From Candidatus Bathyarchaeota archaeon (GTDB taxonomy: Archaea; Thermoproteota; Bathyarchaeia; Bathyarchaeales; Bathyarchaeaceae): a stretch of DNA of 7,076 bases. Below are positions 1-5,794 of this stretch, piece after piece (position 1 is the first letter of the stretch; each line of letters opens with the position of its first letter). The translations under genes and the position numbers were made by a program. Location: contig CP070791.1 of NCBI GenBank assembly GCA_020346825.1, positions 221,582 through 228,657 of the forward strand. Direction: 5' to 3'. The notes under the pieces were generated by a model. That model was not told where the DNA came from and ran no database searches. It saw only the letters and a list, made by a program, of their open reading frames with translations.

Positions 1-1
1 C

Positions 2-160
2 TGCACCTACCAGTACACCGATAACAACCCATTTGAGGAAATGGAGTCACTCTGCGGAAAGACACCAGTCGCCACACTAAGGCTACATAGAAAACAGGAA
101 GTCGAAGCCAACCAGTATATCGAGAAGGCTGAAGAATTCATTGACAGATTAGCTAGCTGA
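2..160 (+). CDS. 3' end of an unrecognised protein (partial)
   Basis: This frame is open from the first complete codon of the window to a TGA at 158-160, giving the last 52 residues of a protein that starts outside the window. The tail is hydrophilic. Its first part has two cysteines (residues 1 and 18 of the fragment) around an acidic stretch, and it ends in a charged segment of likely helix (HRKQEVEANQYIEKAEEFID). Composition and helix periodicity look like real protein, whereas the overlapping minus-strand frame is Ser/Cys/Leu-rich and looks like its shadow. I do not recognise the family. The two cysteines could be a metal or cluster ligand pair, but that is a guess. A palindromic patch follows 30 bases after the stop. 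Confidence 0.65.
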   Translation, partial: CTYQYTDNNPFEEMESLCGKTPVATLRLHRKQEVEANQYIEKAEEFIDRLAS

Positions 161-191
161 GAGCAAGTTAAGCAACTCAAACAATACGTTG

Positions 192-216
192 CACGCGCGT
201 ATGCATGCATGCGGTG
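192..216. repeat. Palindromic, alternating purine/pyrimidine patch
   Basis: The core ATGCATGCAT at 201-210 is a perfect 10-bp palindrome. It is flanked by CAC-G-CGC on the left (192-198) and GCG-GTG on the right (211-216), which can pair as a 6-bp stem with one bulged G. It lies 30 bases after the stop of the upstream partial gene and before a probable promoter. No T-run follows closely, so it is a poor match to an archaeal terminator. It may be a protein-binding dyad or a structured RNA end. Similar GCGCGC/GCATGC patches occur near 1274 and 4064. Confidence 0.4.
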
Positions 217-288
217 AATGATCCATGAAGTTACTTCTTGTTAAATCTCGTTACACATACAATTATCAATAACAACATTCGTTCTCTG

Positions 289-332
289 TTTTTATGTCTT
301 CGCTCAAAAGATCTTTCGCGTTTCAAAAGGAG
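289..332 (+). promoter_or_regulatory. Possible promoter and ribosome binding site of the interrupted frame
   Basis: An A/T-rich TATA-like element (TTTTTATG, 289-296) lies about 25 bases before a plausible transcription start near 318. A purine-rich AAAAGGAG (325-332) follows, five bases before a GTG at 338 and nine before an ATG at 342. Both starts meet a stop within eight codons. A good ribosome binding site leading into an immediately closed frame is part of the case that the following gene is broken. Confidence 0.3.
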
Positions 333-337
333 AAATT

Positions 338-607
338 GTGAATGAGAAGGCGTTTATTTAAGTAGATATCAAGAATAATTGCCAAAAGAAGGTGATAGAA
401 ATTACAGTTCTTTCGAAAGATGAAATACTAAAAAACATTGAGGAAGATGCGATTGAAAAGCTAAGCCTAGAGGTGGATAGAAGGACCATAAGGAAGCTGA
501 AAGAACTCGCTAGGGTGCCAAAATAGATCTGGAATTCGGCTGTGCGCAAATTGGAGCAAGAATGCAGACTTCCCATTATGAAGGAGATTATTCCACAGGA
601 AAATTAA
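338..607 (+). pseudogene. Interrupted small gene, two in-frame stops
   Basis: From a GTG at 338, six bases after AAAAGGAG, one frame reads protein-like for 90 codons to a TAA at 605-607. It is broken by TAA at 359-361 and TAG at 524-526. The middle part (362-523) is Lys/Glu/Leu/Ile-rich and helix-like (e.g. KDEILKNIEEDAIEKL), and the part after the TAG continues in the same style (IWNSAVRKLEQECRLPI). Each stop is one base from a Glu codon. I do not recognise the family. Alternatives are an independent 44-residue ORF starting at GTG 392, a TAG read as an amino acid, or sequence errors. The minus-strand frame opposite is Ser/Phe-rich and looks like a shadow. Confidence 0.4.
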
Positions 608-611
608 TATT
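601..611 (+). promoter_or_regulatory. TATA-like promoter of the Nudix gene
   Basis: The A/T-only stretch AAATTAATATT centres near 606-608 and is the best TATA candidate before the Nudix gene. A start about 26 bases downstream (near 633) would give a leader of some 15 bases, with a weak purine-rich ribosome binding site (AGAGTGGTG, 637-645) before TTG 650. It overlaps the last stop codon of the interrupted frame. Confidence 0.35.
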
Positions 612-649
612 TTTGTCAAAAACCGTTATGTCCTCTAGAGTGGTGCAGG

Positions 650-1201
650 TTGGTCTGTGCAGATAAAATCGAAAAACTGTCAAAAGCGTTAGAGCCGCTG
701 CTAGAAGAGCAAGACGCAGAGGCCGCAGTTGCCTTATTGCTGAAACTGGTGGATCAAAATCTTCAAGTATTGTTTGTAAAGAGGGTTGAAAACTCTGCTG
801 ATCCTTGGTCGGGGCAGATGGCTCTTCCTGGAGGAAAACAAGAGTGGAAGGACCGAGATTTGAAGCAGACCGTTGTTAGGGAAACTCTTGAAGAGACCAA
901 CATAAACCTCCTTGATCGATGTCGCTTTCTTGGAACAATGGAGTCTCTGAGATCTGCACGGAAACCGGGTATGAAAATTCTTCCTTTTGTTGTCCTTCTT
1001 GATTATGAACAATCAATTGAATTGAGTGAGGAGTTGGAAGGGTTTGTTTGGATTTCACCAGATGAGCTTGTTCAACACAGAGGCACCATCGAATTTGGTT
1101 TCGGAGAATTCCCTGCTTATGTAGTTGGGAGCATTGTTATTTGGGGGTTGACCTATAGAATTCTTGAAAGGTTTGTTAAAGTTCTTGAGTCCCTAAGCTA
1201 G
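650..1201 (+). CDS. Nudix hydrolase, CoA-diphosphatase-like
   Basis: This is a 183-residue soluble protein that should cleave a nucleoside-diphosphate-linked substrate at the diphosphate, probably CoA, a CoA derivative or a nucleotide sugar. The segment at residues 50-62 (ADPWSGQMALPGG) and the Nudix box at 61-85 are visible, with REUxEE as R77-E78-T79-L80-E81-E82. The 16-residue step from the second Gly (62) to R77 matches, from memory, the NudL/NUDT7 group of CoA diphosphatases rather than the classic box. The usual Gly after the EE pair is Asn (N84), so activity is not certain. The start is TTG at 650; no ATG lies in frame before the box and a stop sits at 605-607, so TTG is the best available. 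It ends in TAG and appears to be transcribed alone, with a T5 run at 1229-1233. Confidence 0.85.
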   Translation: MVCADKIEKLSKALEPLLEEQDAEAAVALLLKLVDQNLQVLFVKRVENSADPWSGQMALPGGKQEWKDRDLKQTVVRETLEETNINLLDRCRFLGTMESLRSARKPGMKILPFVVLLDYEQSIELSEELEGFVWISPDELVQHRGTIEFGFGEFPAYVVGSIVIWGLTYRILERFVKVLESLS

Positions 1202-1228
1202 ATGTGTTTGTTAGAGTTGGATATGTGA

Positions 1229-1233
1229 TTTTT
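1229..1233 (+). terminator. T-run after the Nudix gene
   Basis: A TTTTT run lies 28 bases after the Nudix stop codon. Archaeal termination can rely on a short T-run without a hairpin, so this is a plausible but weak terminator. No stem precedes it. Confidence 0.25.
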
Positions 1234-1371
1234 CAGACCTAGAATCTTGAAGATTGAAATTACCTTCATGCTATGCGCGCAAGGGCGTGCTCTCTCTGCT
1301 CAAGGAAGAGGCCGTAGACAAGGGATCTGCAGGGTTGCGTAATTATATGTTCGTTGATACCTTCTGTCTAG

Positions 1372-1935
1372 TCATTTTTCTTTTGCTATCATTACTTCGG
1401 TTGCCTTGATTACTGCTTCGACTTTGTCTCCAGTTTTTATGTCCAGTTCTTCAACGGCTTCTTTGGATATGATTGCGGTTAGGACAACGGGTTTTTCTGT
1501 TTTAATCTTAATTTTTGCTGTGACTACACCTTTGTCAACTTCCTTGACTGTTCCCTTTAGTCGGTTTCTTGCACTAATTTTCAATCCAACTGCCTCCCAA
1601 TATGTCTCGTCGTCCAAGATTTCACCCACGTAATCTTCAACTCTCTTGTACTCATTCAGCAGTTTTTCTCCAAGCTTGGTAAGATGAGCTCCTCCTCCCC
1701 CTCTTCTTCCACCCTTGAATGTTTGCACTACAGGTTCCTGCAGAGTTCTCTCGATTTTTGCCAGATAATTCCAGACGTACCGGTACGACATTCCAACTTG
1801 TTTCGCTGCGTTTGAGATGGATTTCACTTCTTGGACGGCTTCTAGAATTTGTGCCCCGCCCTTTCCAAGGAGAGGTTTTCCTTCATATTCAAGCCAGACT
1901 TTGCATAGAAGCTTGTGTTTGGAGTGGATGGCCAT
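1372..1935 (-). CDS. ModE-like molybdate/tungstate-responsive regulator (HTH + TOBE)
   Basis: This 187-residue protein has a ModE-type N-terminal winged helix (about residues 1-110) with hallmark segments WLEYEGKPLLGKGGAQIL (14-31), SISNAAKQVGMSYRYVWNYL (39-58) and the glycine-rich wing KGGRRGGGGAHLTKLG (74-89). A single C-terminal TOBE/Mop oxyanion-binding domain (about 119-187) opens with SARNRLKG. E. coli ModE carries two Mop units, so one per chain suggests binding across a dimer. The role expected from the family is transcriptional control of molybdate/tungstate uptake or cofactor genes when the oxyanion binds. The frame opens earlier (ATG at 2046), but the first 37 residues look non-coding. 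The start chosen, ATG at 1933-1935, lies about 33 bases from a TATA-like box and puts the HTH directly at the N terminus. Possible target: tupABC in this window. Confidence 0.88.
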   Translation of the reverse strand: MAIHSKHKLLCKVWLEYEGKPLLGKGGAQILEAVQEVKSISNAAKQVGMSYRYVWNYLAKIERTLQEPVVQTFKGGRRGGGGAHLTKLGEKLLNEYKRVEDYVGEILDDETYWEAVGLKISARNRLKGTVKEVDKGVVTAKIKIKTEKPVVLTAIISKEAVEELDIKTGDKVEAVIKATEVMIAKEK

Positions 1936-1962
1936 GGACTTCAATAGCATCTCTGCAGTTGG

Positions 1963-1973
1963 GCATATAATGC
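1963..1973 (-). promoter_or_regulatory. TATA-like promoter of the ModE-like gene, with imperfect dyad
   Basis: Read on the minus strand, GCATTATATGC is the best TATA candidate for the regulator. Transcription would start near 1942, leaving a leader of about six bases before ATG 1935 and excluding the earlier ATGs at 1950 and 2046. The element is also an imperfect dyad, with GCAT/ATGC arms around a 3-base spacer. It shares the 8-mer GCATATAA (plus strand, 1963-1970) with the tupA promoter (4089-4096), which could reflect a common operator or simply a TATA box. Confidence 0.4.
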
Positions 1974-2157
1974 TTTGGAAAAACACTGTAGGAGAAGAGA
2001 ATTGTGTGCATGCCTTATGAACTGAAGTGGAAACTAGTGGTGCCAACCTTTGTGTGTTTCTCTAGACAGATTTACTCAAGCAAGGATAACTTCAATTGCA
2101 TAAGGGTATGAGAAATCGGCTCAGGATGTTTGAACGGTAGGTGCAAGTCTAATCTTT

Positions 2158-2589
2158 TCAATGGGAACGATGATATGGTCGTACGAGCTCTTCCAATATG
2201 GAAAGCATGGTTGGCACTTTGGCTACGATGTCTGTGAATGTTACTATGCCAACAAGTTTCTGTTTGTCCATGACTGGAAGTTTCTTCACCTTTTTCTTTG
2301 CCATGAGTTCTGCAGCTTCGTTTATGCTGGCTATTTCGGTGATTGTCAATACTGGACTGGTCATCACTTGCCGCGCTGTCAATGTTTCCGGAGCTAAGGA
2401 AGGTTGCACTATTCTTCTGAGGATGTCGCGTTCGGTTATGATTCCTACTGGCCTGTTGCCTTGCACCACTATTATTGATCCTATGTCGAACTTGTTCATG
2501 GTAGCTACCACCTCTTTGACGCTGGAGTCCGGTCGCACGACTTTAACGTCTTTCGACATTACGTCTCTAACGGGAACTATACCGGCCAC
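2158..2589 (-). CDS. Two-CBS-domain protein
   Basis: This 143-residue protein is made almost entirely of two CBS domains (about residues 7-62 and 72-127). Typical pieces are VRDVMSKDVKVVRPDSSV at the start of the first, GIITERDIL (49-57) at its end, and VMTSPVLTI and LVGIVTFTDIV at the corresponding places of the second. Such pairs form a Bateman module that binds adenosine nucleotides or SAM and usually acts as an energy or ligand sensor on a partner; no partner domain is fused here. The frame also opens at TTG 2607, but a strong GGGAGGA lies just after that codon and ten bases before GTG 2587-2589, so the GTG is preferred. A short tail ends in PYHRSH. The downstream ModE-like gene is 222 bases away, so a shared operon is doubtful. 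Confidence 0.88.
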   Translation of the reverse strand: MAGIVPVRDVMSKDVKVVRPDSSVKEVVATMNKFDIGSIIVVQGNRPVGIITERDILRRIVQPSLAPETLTARQVMTSPVLTITEIASINEAAELMAKKKVKKLPVMDKQKLVGIVTFTDIVAKVPTMLSILEELVRPYHRSH

Positions 2590-2594
2590 TTTAC

Positions 2595-2601
2595 TTGTTC
2601 C
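2595..2601 (-). promoter_or_regulatory. Start-deciding ribosome binding site of the CBS gene
   Basis: The minus strand reads GGGAGGA around here, close to the full anti-16S complement, nine to ten bases before GTG 2589. It lies inside the longer frame beginning at TTG 2607, which argues against that TTG. Confidence 0.6.
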
Positions 2602-2633
2602 TCCCAATTATGTCTAACTTCTTTATGCTCGGT

Positions 2634-2642
2634 CCTTTATGT
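2634..2642 (-). promoter_or_regulatory. TATA-like promoter of the CBS gene
   Basis: Minus-strand ACATAAAGG centres near 2638. A start about 26 bases on, near 2612, gives a leader of roughly 22 bases that contains the strong ribosome binding site. A second candidate, GCATAAAG (about 2621-2628), would start transcription within the ribosome binding site and is less likely. Confidence 0.35.
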
Positions 2643-2694
2643 GTTCTGACGCCTGCAACCCTTGATTTTCAATGTTCTTTGCATAATTGGATAT

Positions 2695-3966
2695 TTAGAT
2701 GACGAATTCTTCGTTCTCGACATTTCTCTTTTCTGTGCTGATGTCACTGACTCTAAACATCACGCTACCATACAGTTCTGCTTCTTCTTTTTTTCTGTAA
2801 AGAGCGTCCACGATTCTTCCTATGGCGTCTGCTTTCATGATTCCACTGCCACTGCAACCGCTGATTACTATCAATCCATATTCTTCAAAAACGTAGGGGT
2901 TTCCATCTATTGTGTTACATGCATATAGGCCGGCAAGTTTGTTCGCGATTCGTGCATTTTCGAACTGTGGAAAGTATTTAGTGATAATCGGGCGAATATT
3001 GAATTCGTAGAAGCTCTTTTCAGGGGTTACGTCTAGGCTGAAGGGTCTTCCCAAGTCATCTGCGCAGCCGGTCCAAAAGCGTTTTGTTGTCTCGTCAGGT
3101 TTGATGTACACCTCAGATTTGGGCAGGATGGTAAAAGGCAAAATTCCATGTTCATTGAAATTCTTCACGAATAGCAATTCTTCTAGATCAGAACATTCTA
3201 GCTGAAACAGCTGTCTTTTCTTGGGTTTGCTGTGATTGTCTATGCCAATCGGATCCAAAAGTTCATGTGTGTAAGCACCCGTTGCCAACACAATTCTGTT
3301 ACCATATATTTCACCATTGTTCGTTGTGACTCCGGTTATTTTCGGATTCTGCCAGACAAATGGTGGACCTCCGAACTCGTTTTTTGGTGTGATGATCAAC
3401 CTGTGAATCTTGGTGTTGAAGAGGGTCTCACCGCCCAATTTCTCAAACTCTTCCCTGTAAAATCTCACGAGTTCACTTTGGTCAAGTTCCCCGCATTTTG
3501 ATCCCAGCAAACCTTTGTGAATGTTTTCCAGTCCCAAATATTTTGTTTCTTCGTGGTTTTTGTTTAGTTCTAGATTCAGTTTCGGTATCTTGTTCAACTC
3601 GTCTTTTTTCAGGATTCTTATTTCTATTTCGCGTTCCATCATCCTTCTTATAATCGAAGAATATTCACGAAATTGGCGTCTGCCCAGCAACCAAAGATAG
3701 CCTGTCTTTTTCAAATGAATGTCATAGTTCACCTCGTTCTGAAGGTGGCTGTAGAAATTGATTGACGTATCAGACAAAACCTGACTAGTTCTGGAAGAAA
3801 AGGTGTTCCTAAACATTGCAGCGGCTTTCGCCGTGTTTCCTTGCCCGGCTCCTGGTTCTCTATCGACAACAAGAATCTTCTTGCCAGGATTGTTCTTCTG
3901 TAAATAATAGGCAGAGGACATCCCTATTATGCCGGCACCAAGTATGATCACGTCTTGCGCCTTCAA
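2695..3966 (-). CDS. FAD-dependent oxidoreductase, DAO (D-amino acid / sarcosine oxidase) family
   Basis: This 423-residue protein begins with a Rossmann FAD-binding motif, VIILGAGIIG (6-15), followed by the acidic end of strand 2 (VVDRE, D35). Further DAO-family hallmarks are RIVLATGAYTHEL (224-236), GLYACNTIDGNPYVF (346-360) and the C-terminal flavin-contacting GLIVISGCSGSGIM (364-377). Family members oxidise amines, amino acids or 2-hydroxy acids. The substrate cannot be read from the sequence, and the protein may be oxidase or dehydrogenase. It has no signal peptide and is probably cytosolic. The start is TTG at 3964-3966, with GAGG seven bases upstream and a stop at 3976-3978 just before. 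The last 25 or so residues are charged and look like a divergent tail. It is transcribed away from tupABC. Confidence 0.85.
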   Translation of the reverse strand: MKAQDVIILGAGIIGMSSAYYLQKNNPGKKILVVDREPGAGQGNTAKAAAMFRNTFSSRTSQVLSDTSINFYSHLQNEVNYDIHLKKTGYLWLLGRRQFREYSSIIRRMMEREIEIRILKKDELNKIPKLNLELNKNHEETKYLGLENIHKGLLGSKCGELDQSELVRFYREEFEKLGGETLFNTKIHRLIITPKNEFGGPPFVWQNPKITGVTTNNGEIYGNRIVLATGAYTHELLDPIGIDNHSKPKKRQLFQLECSDLEELLFVKNFNEHGILPFTILPKSEVYIKPDETTKRFWTGCADDLGRPFSLDVTPEKSFYEFNIRPIITKYFPQFENARIANKLAGLYACNTIDGNPYVFEEYGLIVISGCSGSGIMKADAIGRIVDALYRKKEEAELYGSVMFRVSDISTEKRNVENEEFVI

Positions 3967-4063
3967 AATTGAGCCTCACATTGATTGATCCATAATGGTG
4001 AGGAACCTGGTAAAAAAATCATCTACTTTTGCGTATGCTATGAAACGGATTAATCTTGTAGGC

Positions 4064-4077
4064 ATGCGCGCGCGCAT
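4064..4077. promoter_or_regulatory. Perfect 14-bp palindrome upstream of tupA (candidate operator)
   Basis: ATGCGCGCGCGCAT is its own reverse complement. It ends 13 bases before the tupA TATA box and about 100 bases upstream of the divergent oxidoreductase start. The alternating purine/pyrimidine run could favour left-handed DNA, and the dyad could bind a dimeric regulator. It lies in the only intergenic region serving both directions. Assignment to the ModE-like protein is inference. Confidence 0.45.
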
Positions 4078-4084
4078 TCAGCCG

Positions 4085-4098
4085 ATATGCATATAAAG
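4085..4098 (+). promoter_or_regulatory. tupA promoter: TATA box overlapping a 10-bp palindrome
   Basis: ATATAAAG (4091-4098) is a good archaeal TATA box, placing the transcription start near 4118-4121. The perfect palindrome ATATGCATAT (4085-4094) overlaps it, so a protein bound there would block TBP. That is a classic repressor position, fitting metal-responsive shut-off by a ModE-type protein, though no binding is shown. If transcription starts near 4120, the ATG at 4118 is at or outside the mRNA 5' end and the ATG at 4145 gains a leader of about 25 bases. Confidence 0.5.
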
Positions 4099-4144
4099 AT
4101 ATTTCGACCCGATAGGTATGTTCAGACATAACGAGGTTTCAAGA

Positions 4145-5125
4145 ATGCAAAAGAAAACTTTGACCTGGATAATTACCCTCCTTCTTGTTGTTGTTGTTTC
4201 AGTTGCAGGAACCACCCTTTTCGATGGGGGTGATTTAAAGAAGAAACTTGTGATTTCCACCACCACCAGCCTTTATGACACCGAACTCCTCGACTCCATT
4301 GAAGAACACTTCGAAGCAAAATATCCAACAATAAACCTGTACTTCATATCTGCGGGAACTGGTCTGGCAATAACCCACGCCGAGAGGGGAGACGCTGACA
4401 TGATTCTAGTACACGCACCATCAAAGGAATTAGCATTTCTGGAGAGCGGATACGGAACATGTAGAAAAATCGTTGCCTACAACTTCTTCGCTATAGCGGG
4501 ACCAGAGGTAGATCCTGCAAACATCAAAGACTTATCCCCCACACAGGCTCTGGACAGAATCGTGAACGCTGGAAGAAACAAAGAAGCAAAGTGGGTTTCG
4601 AGGGGAGACGATTCCGGGACCCATACCAAAGAGAAAGGATTATGGAATGCTGCTGGTTTCGATTGGACTCTTATACGAGAAGAAGAGTGGTACGTAGAAG
4701 CCGGGACCGGGATGGGAAAAACGCTGCAGGTTGCAGAAAATCTTGACGCTTACGCCCTAGCAGATATGGGTACCTACCTAAAATACTACAAAGAAGAAAT
4801 AATCACTCTAAAAACCCTAGTGACTCAAGGAGAAGAATTGCTAAATGTCTACAGCGCCATTGCAAGTAACCTAACAAGACATCACCACATAAACTTTGAA
4901 GACGCAGTAGCTTTCATAAAATTCCTCATATCCGAAGAGGGACAGGAAATAATCGCTAGTTTTGGCATAGAAGTGTATGACCAAAATCTTTTCTATCCCG
5001 CGGTCAGCTTACTAAAGCAGAAGACAGACCCAACCACAACTCAATGGATAGAAAACTACGCTTTCTTCGACGGATACGAATGTCCACCTGAATACTGGAA
5101 AAATCACCCAGAACTGTATACCTGA
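4145..5125 (+). CDS. tupA: Tungstate ABC transporter, substrate-binding protein
   Basis: This 326-residue extracytoplasmic protein binds tungstate (family-based; molybdate cannot be excluded) and delivers it to TupB. It opens with MQKK and a hydrophobic segment (about residues 7-22), a signal peptide or membrane anchor; no lipobox cysteine is seen. TupA hallmarks are the oxyanion-binding STTTSLYDTELLD (38-50), GTGLAITHAERGDADMILVHAPS (71-93), SRGDDSGTHTKEKGLW (152-167) and AYALADMGTYL (202-212). The frame also opens at ATG 4118, but that ATG sits at the predicted transcription start, while ATG 4145 has GAGGT seven bases upstream and gives a conventional signal sequence. A tail after about residue 290, rich in aromatics and carrying one of the two cysteines (C313; the other is C106), looks longer than I expect for bacterial TupA. 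It is the first gene of a three-gene operon. Confidence 0.9.
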   Translation: MQKKTLTWIITLLLVVVVSVAGTTLFDGGDLKKKLVISTTTSLYDTELLDSIEEHFEAKYPTINLYFISAGTGLAITHAERGDADMILVHAPSKELAFLESGYGTCRKIVAYNFFAIAGPEVDPANIKDLSPTQALDRIVNAGRNKEAKWVSRGDDSGTHTKEKGLWNAAGFDWTLIREEEWYVEAGTGMGKTLQVAENLDAYALADMGTYLKYYKEEIITLKTLVTQGEELLNVYSAIASNLTRHHHINFEDAVAFIKFLISEEGQEIIASFGIEVYDQNLFYPAVSLLKQKTDPTTTQWIENYAFFDGYECPPEYWKNHPELYT

Positions 5126-5140
5126 AAGTTGGATAGGAAC

Positions 5141-5794
5141 ATGTGGGAATTTCTTCAGGATCCAATATTTCAGATAACCGTTAGATCTCTTCAAATCTCT
5201 GGAACAGCCACTTTGCTGTCGGTTTTGTGGAGTTTCCCTTTAGGCACAGTAATTGGCATGAAAACTTTTCCGGGAAAACAATTAGTGAAAGATGTATTCA
5301 ACGCGCTTCTTGGGATGCCCACTATTGCCCTCGGACTGATCTTGTATCTTCTTTTCTCTAGATCCGGAGCCTTAGGATTTCTCCACCTTTTCCCAAGTCC
5401 CCAAGCCATAGTGTTAGGTCAAGCAATCCTTGTGACCCCTATATTGGTTAGCTTAACAACAAACGCCGTAGAATCAGTGGATCCAAGTATAAGAGATCTA
5501 GCAAAGACCTTAGGAGCCTCAGATTTGGAAGTCTCTATCACTGTTCTTCGAGAATCAACTGGAGGGGTCGCTTTGGCTATTATAGCAAGCTTCAACAGAG
5601 CTATAGCTGAATTGGGAGTTGCTCTCGCTGTTGGAGCAAATCTTAGAGGAAATACACAAGTCTTGACAACAGTCATAGCGATGGAAATCAATAGAGGAAA
5701 CATAGAGTATAGCATCCAGTTGATGGTCATACTCTTGACGATAGTTTTTGCCATCACCATACTTACAAACTTGCTCCGAAGGCGAATAGAATGA
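5141..5794 (+). CDS. tupB: Tungstate ABC transporter, permease
   Basis: This 217-residue inner-membrane protein forms, as a dimer, the transport channel for TupA-delivered tungstate. About five hydrophobic segments are visible, roughly at 18-40, 55-73, 88-106, 142-168 and 191-211. NALLGMPTIALGLILYLLFS (54-73) matches the TupB family from memory. The EAA-type cytoplasmic loop that docks the ATPase is at about 117-140 (RDLAKTLGASDLEVSITVLR). The start is ATG at 5141, 15 bases after the tupA stop, with GGAT/AGGA just upstream; a TTG four codons earlier (5129) is in frame but has no ribosome binding site. Its stop overlaps the tupC start (ATGA), indicating coupled translation. Confidence 0.9.
   Translation: MWEFLQDPIFQITVRSLQISGTATLLSVLWSFPLGTVIGMKTFPGKQLVKDVFNALLGMPTIALGLILYLLFSRSGALGFLHLFPSPQAIVLGQAILVTPILVSLTTNAVESVDPSIRDLAKTLGASDLEVSITVLRESTGGVALAIIASFNRAIAELGVALAVGANLRGNTQVLTTVIAMEINRGNIEYSIQLMVILLTIVFAITILTNLLRRRIE

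Noticed and set aside
7..210. Minus-strand frame of 67 codons opposite the first partial gene.
   Set aside because: Cys/Ser/Leu-rich shadow; the plus-strand frame is far more protein-like and runs in from the window edge.
524..526. Pyrrolysine readthrough of the in-frame TAG as the main explanation.
   Set aside because: A TAA further up the same frame also has to be explained, and no pyl gene is in view; decay by substitution is simpler.
358..576. Minus-strand frame of 72 codons opposite the interrupted gene.
   Set aside because: Its Ser/Phe-rich composition is what antisense of a Lys/Glu-rich frame gives; no ribosome binding site or family likeness.
1265..1350. A possible tRNA or structured RNA near the GC-rich patch between the Nudix and ModE-like genes.
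   Set aside because: No T-arm consensus, no acceptor pairing and no recognisable anticodon arm could be found.
2198..2617. Plus-strand frame of 139 codons opposite the CBS gene.
   Set aside because: It is antisense to a clearly recognisable two-CBS protein and has Thr/Ser/Met-rich shadow composition.
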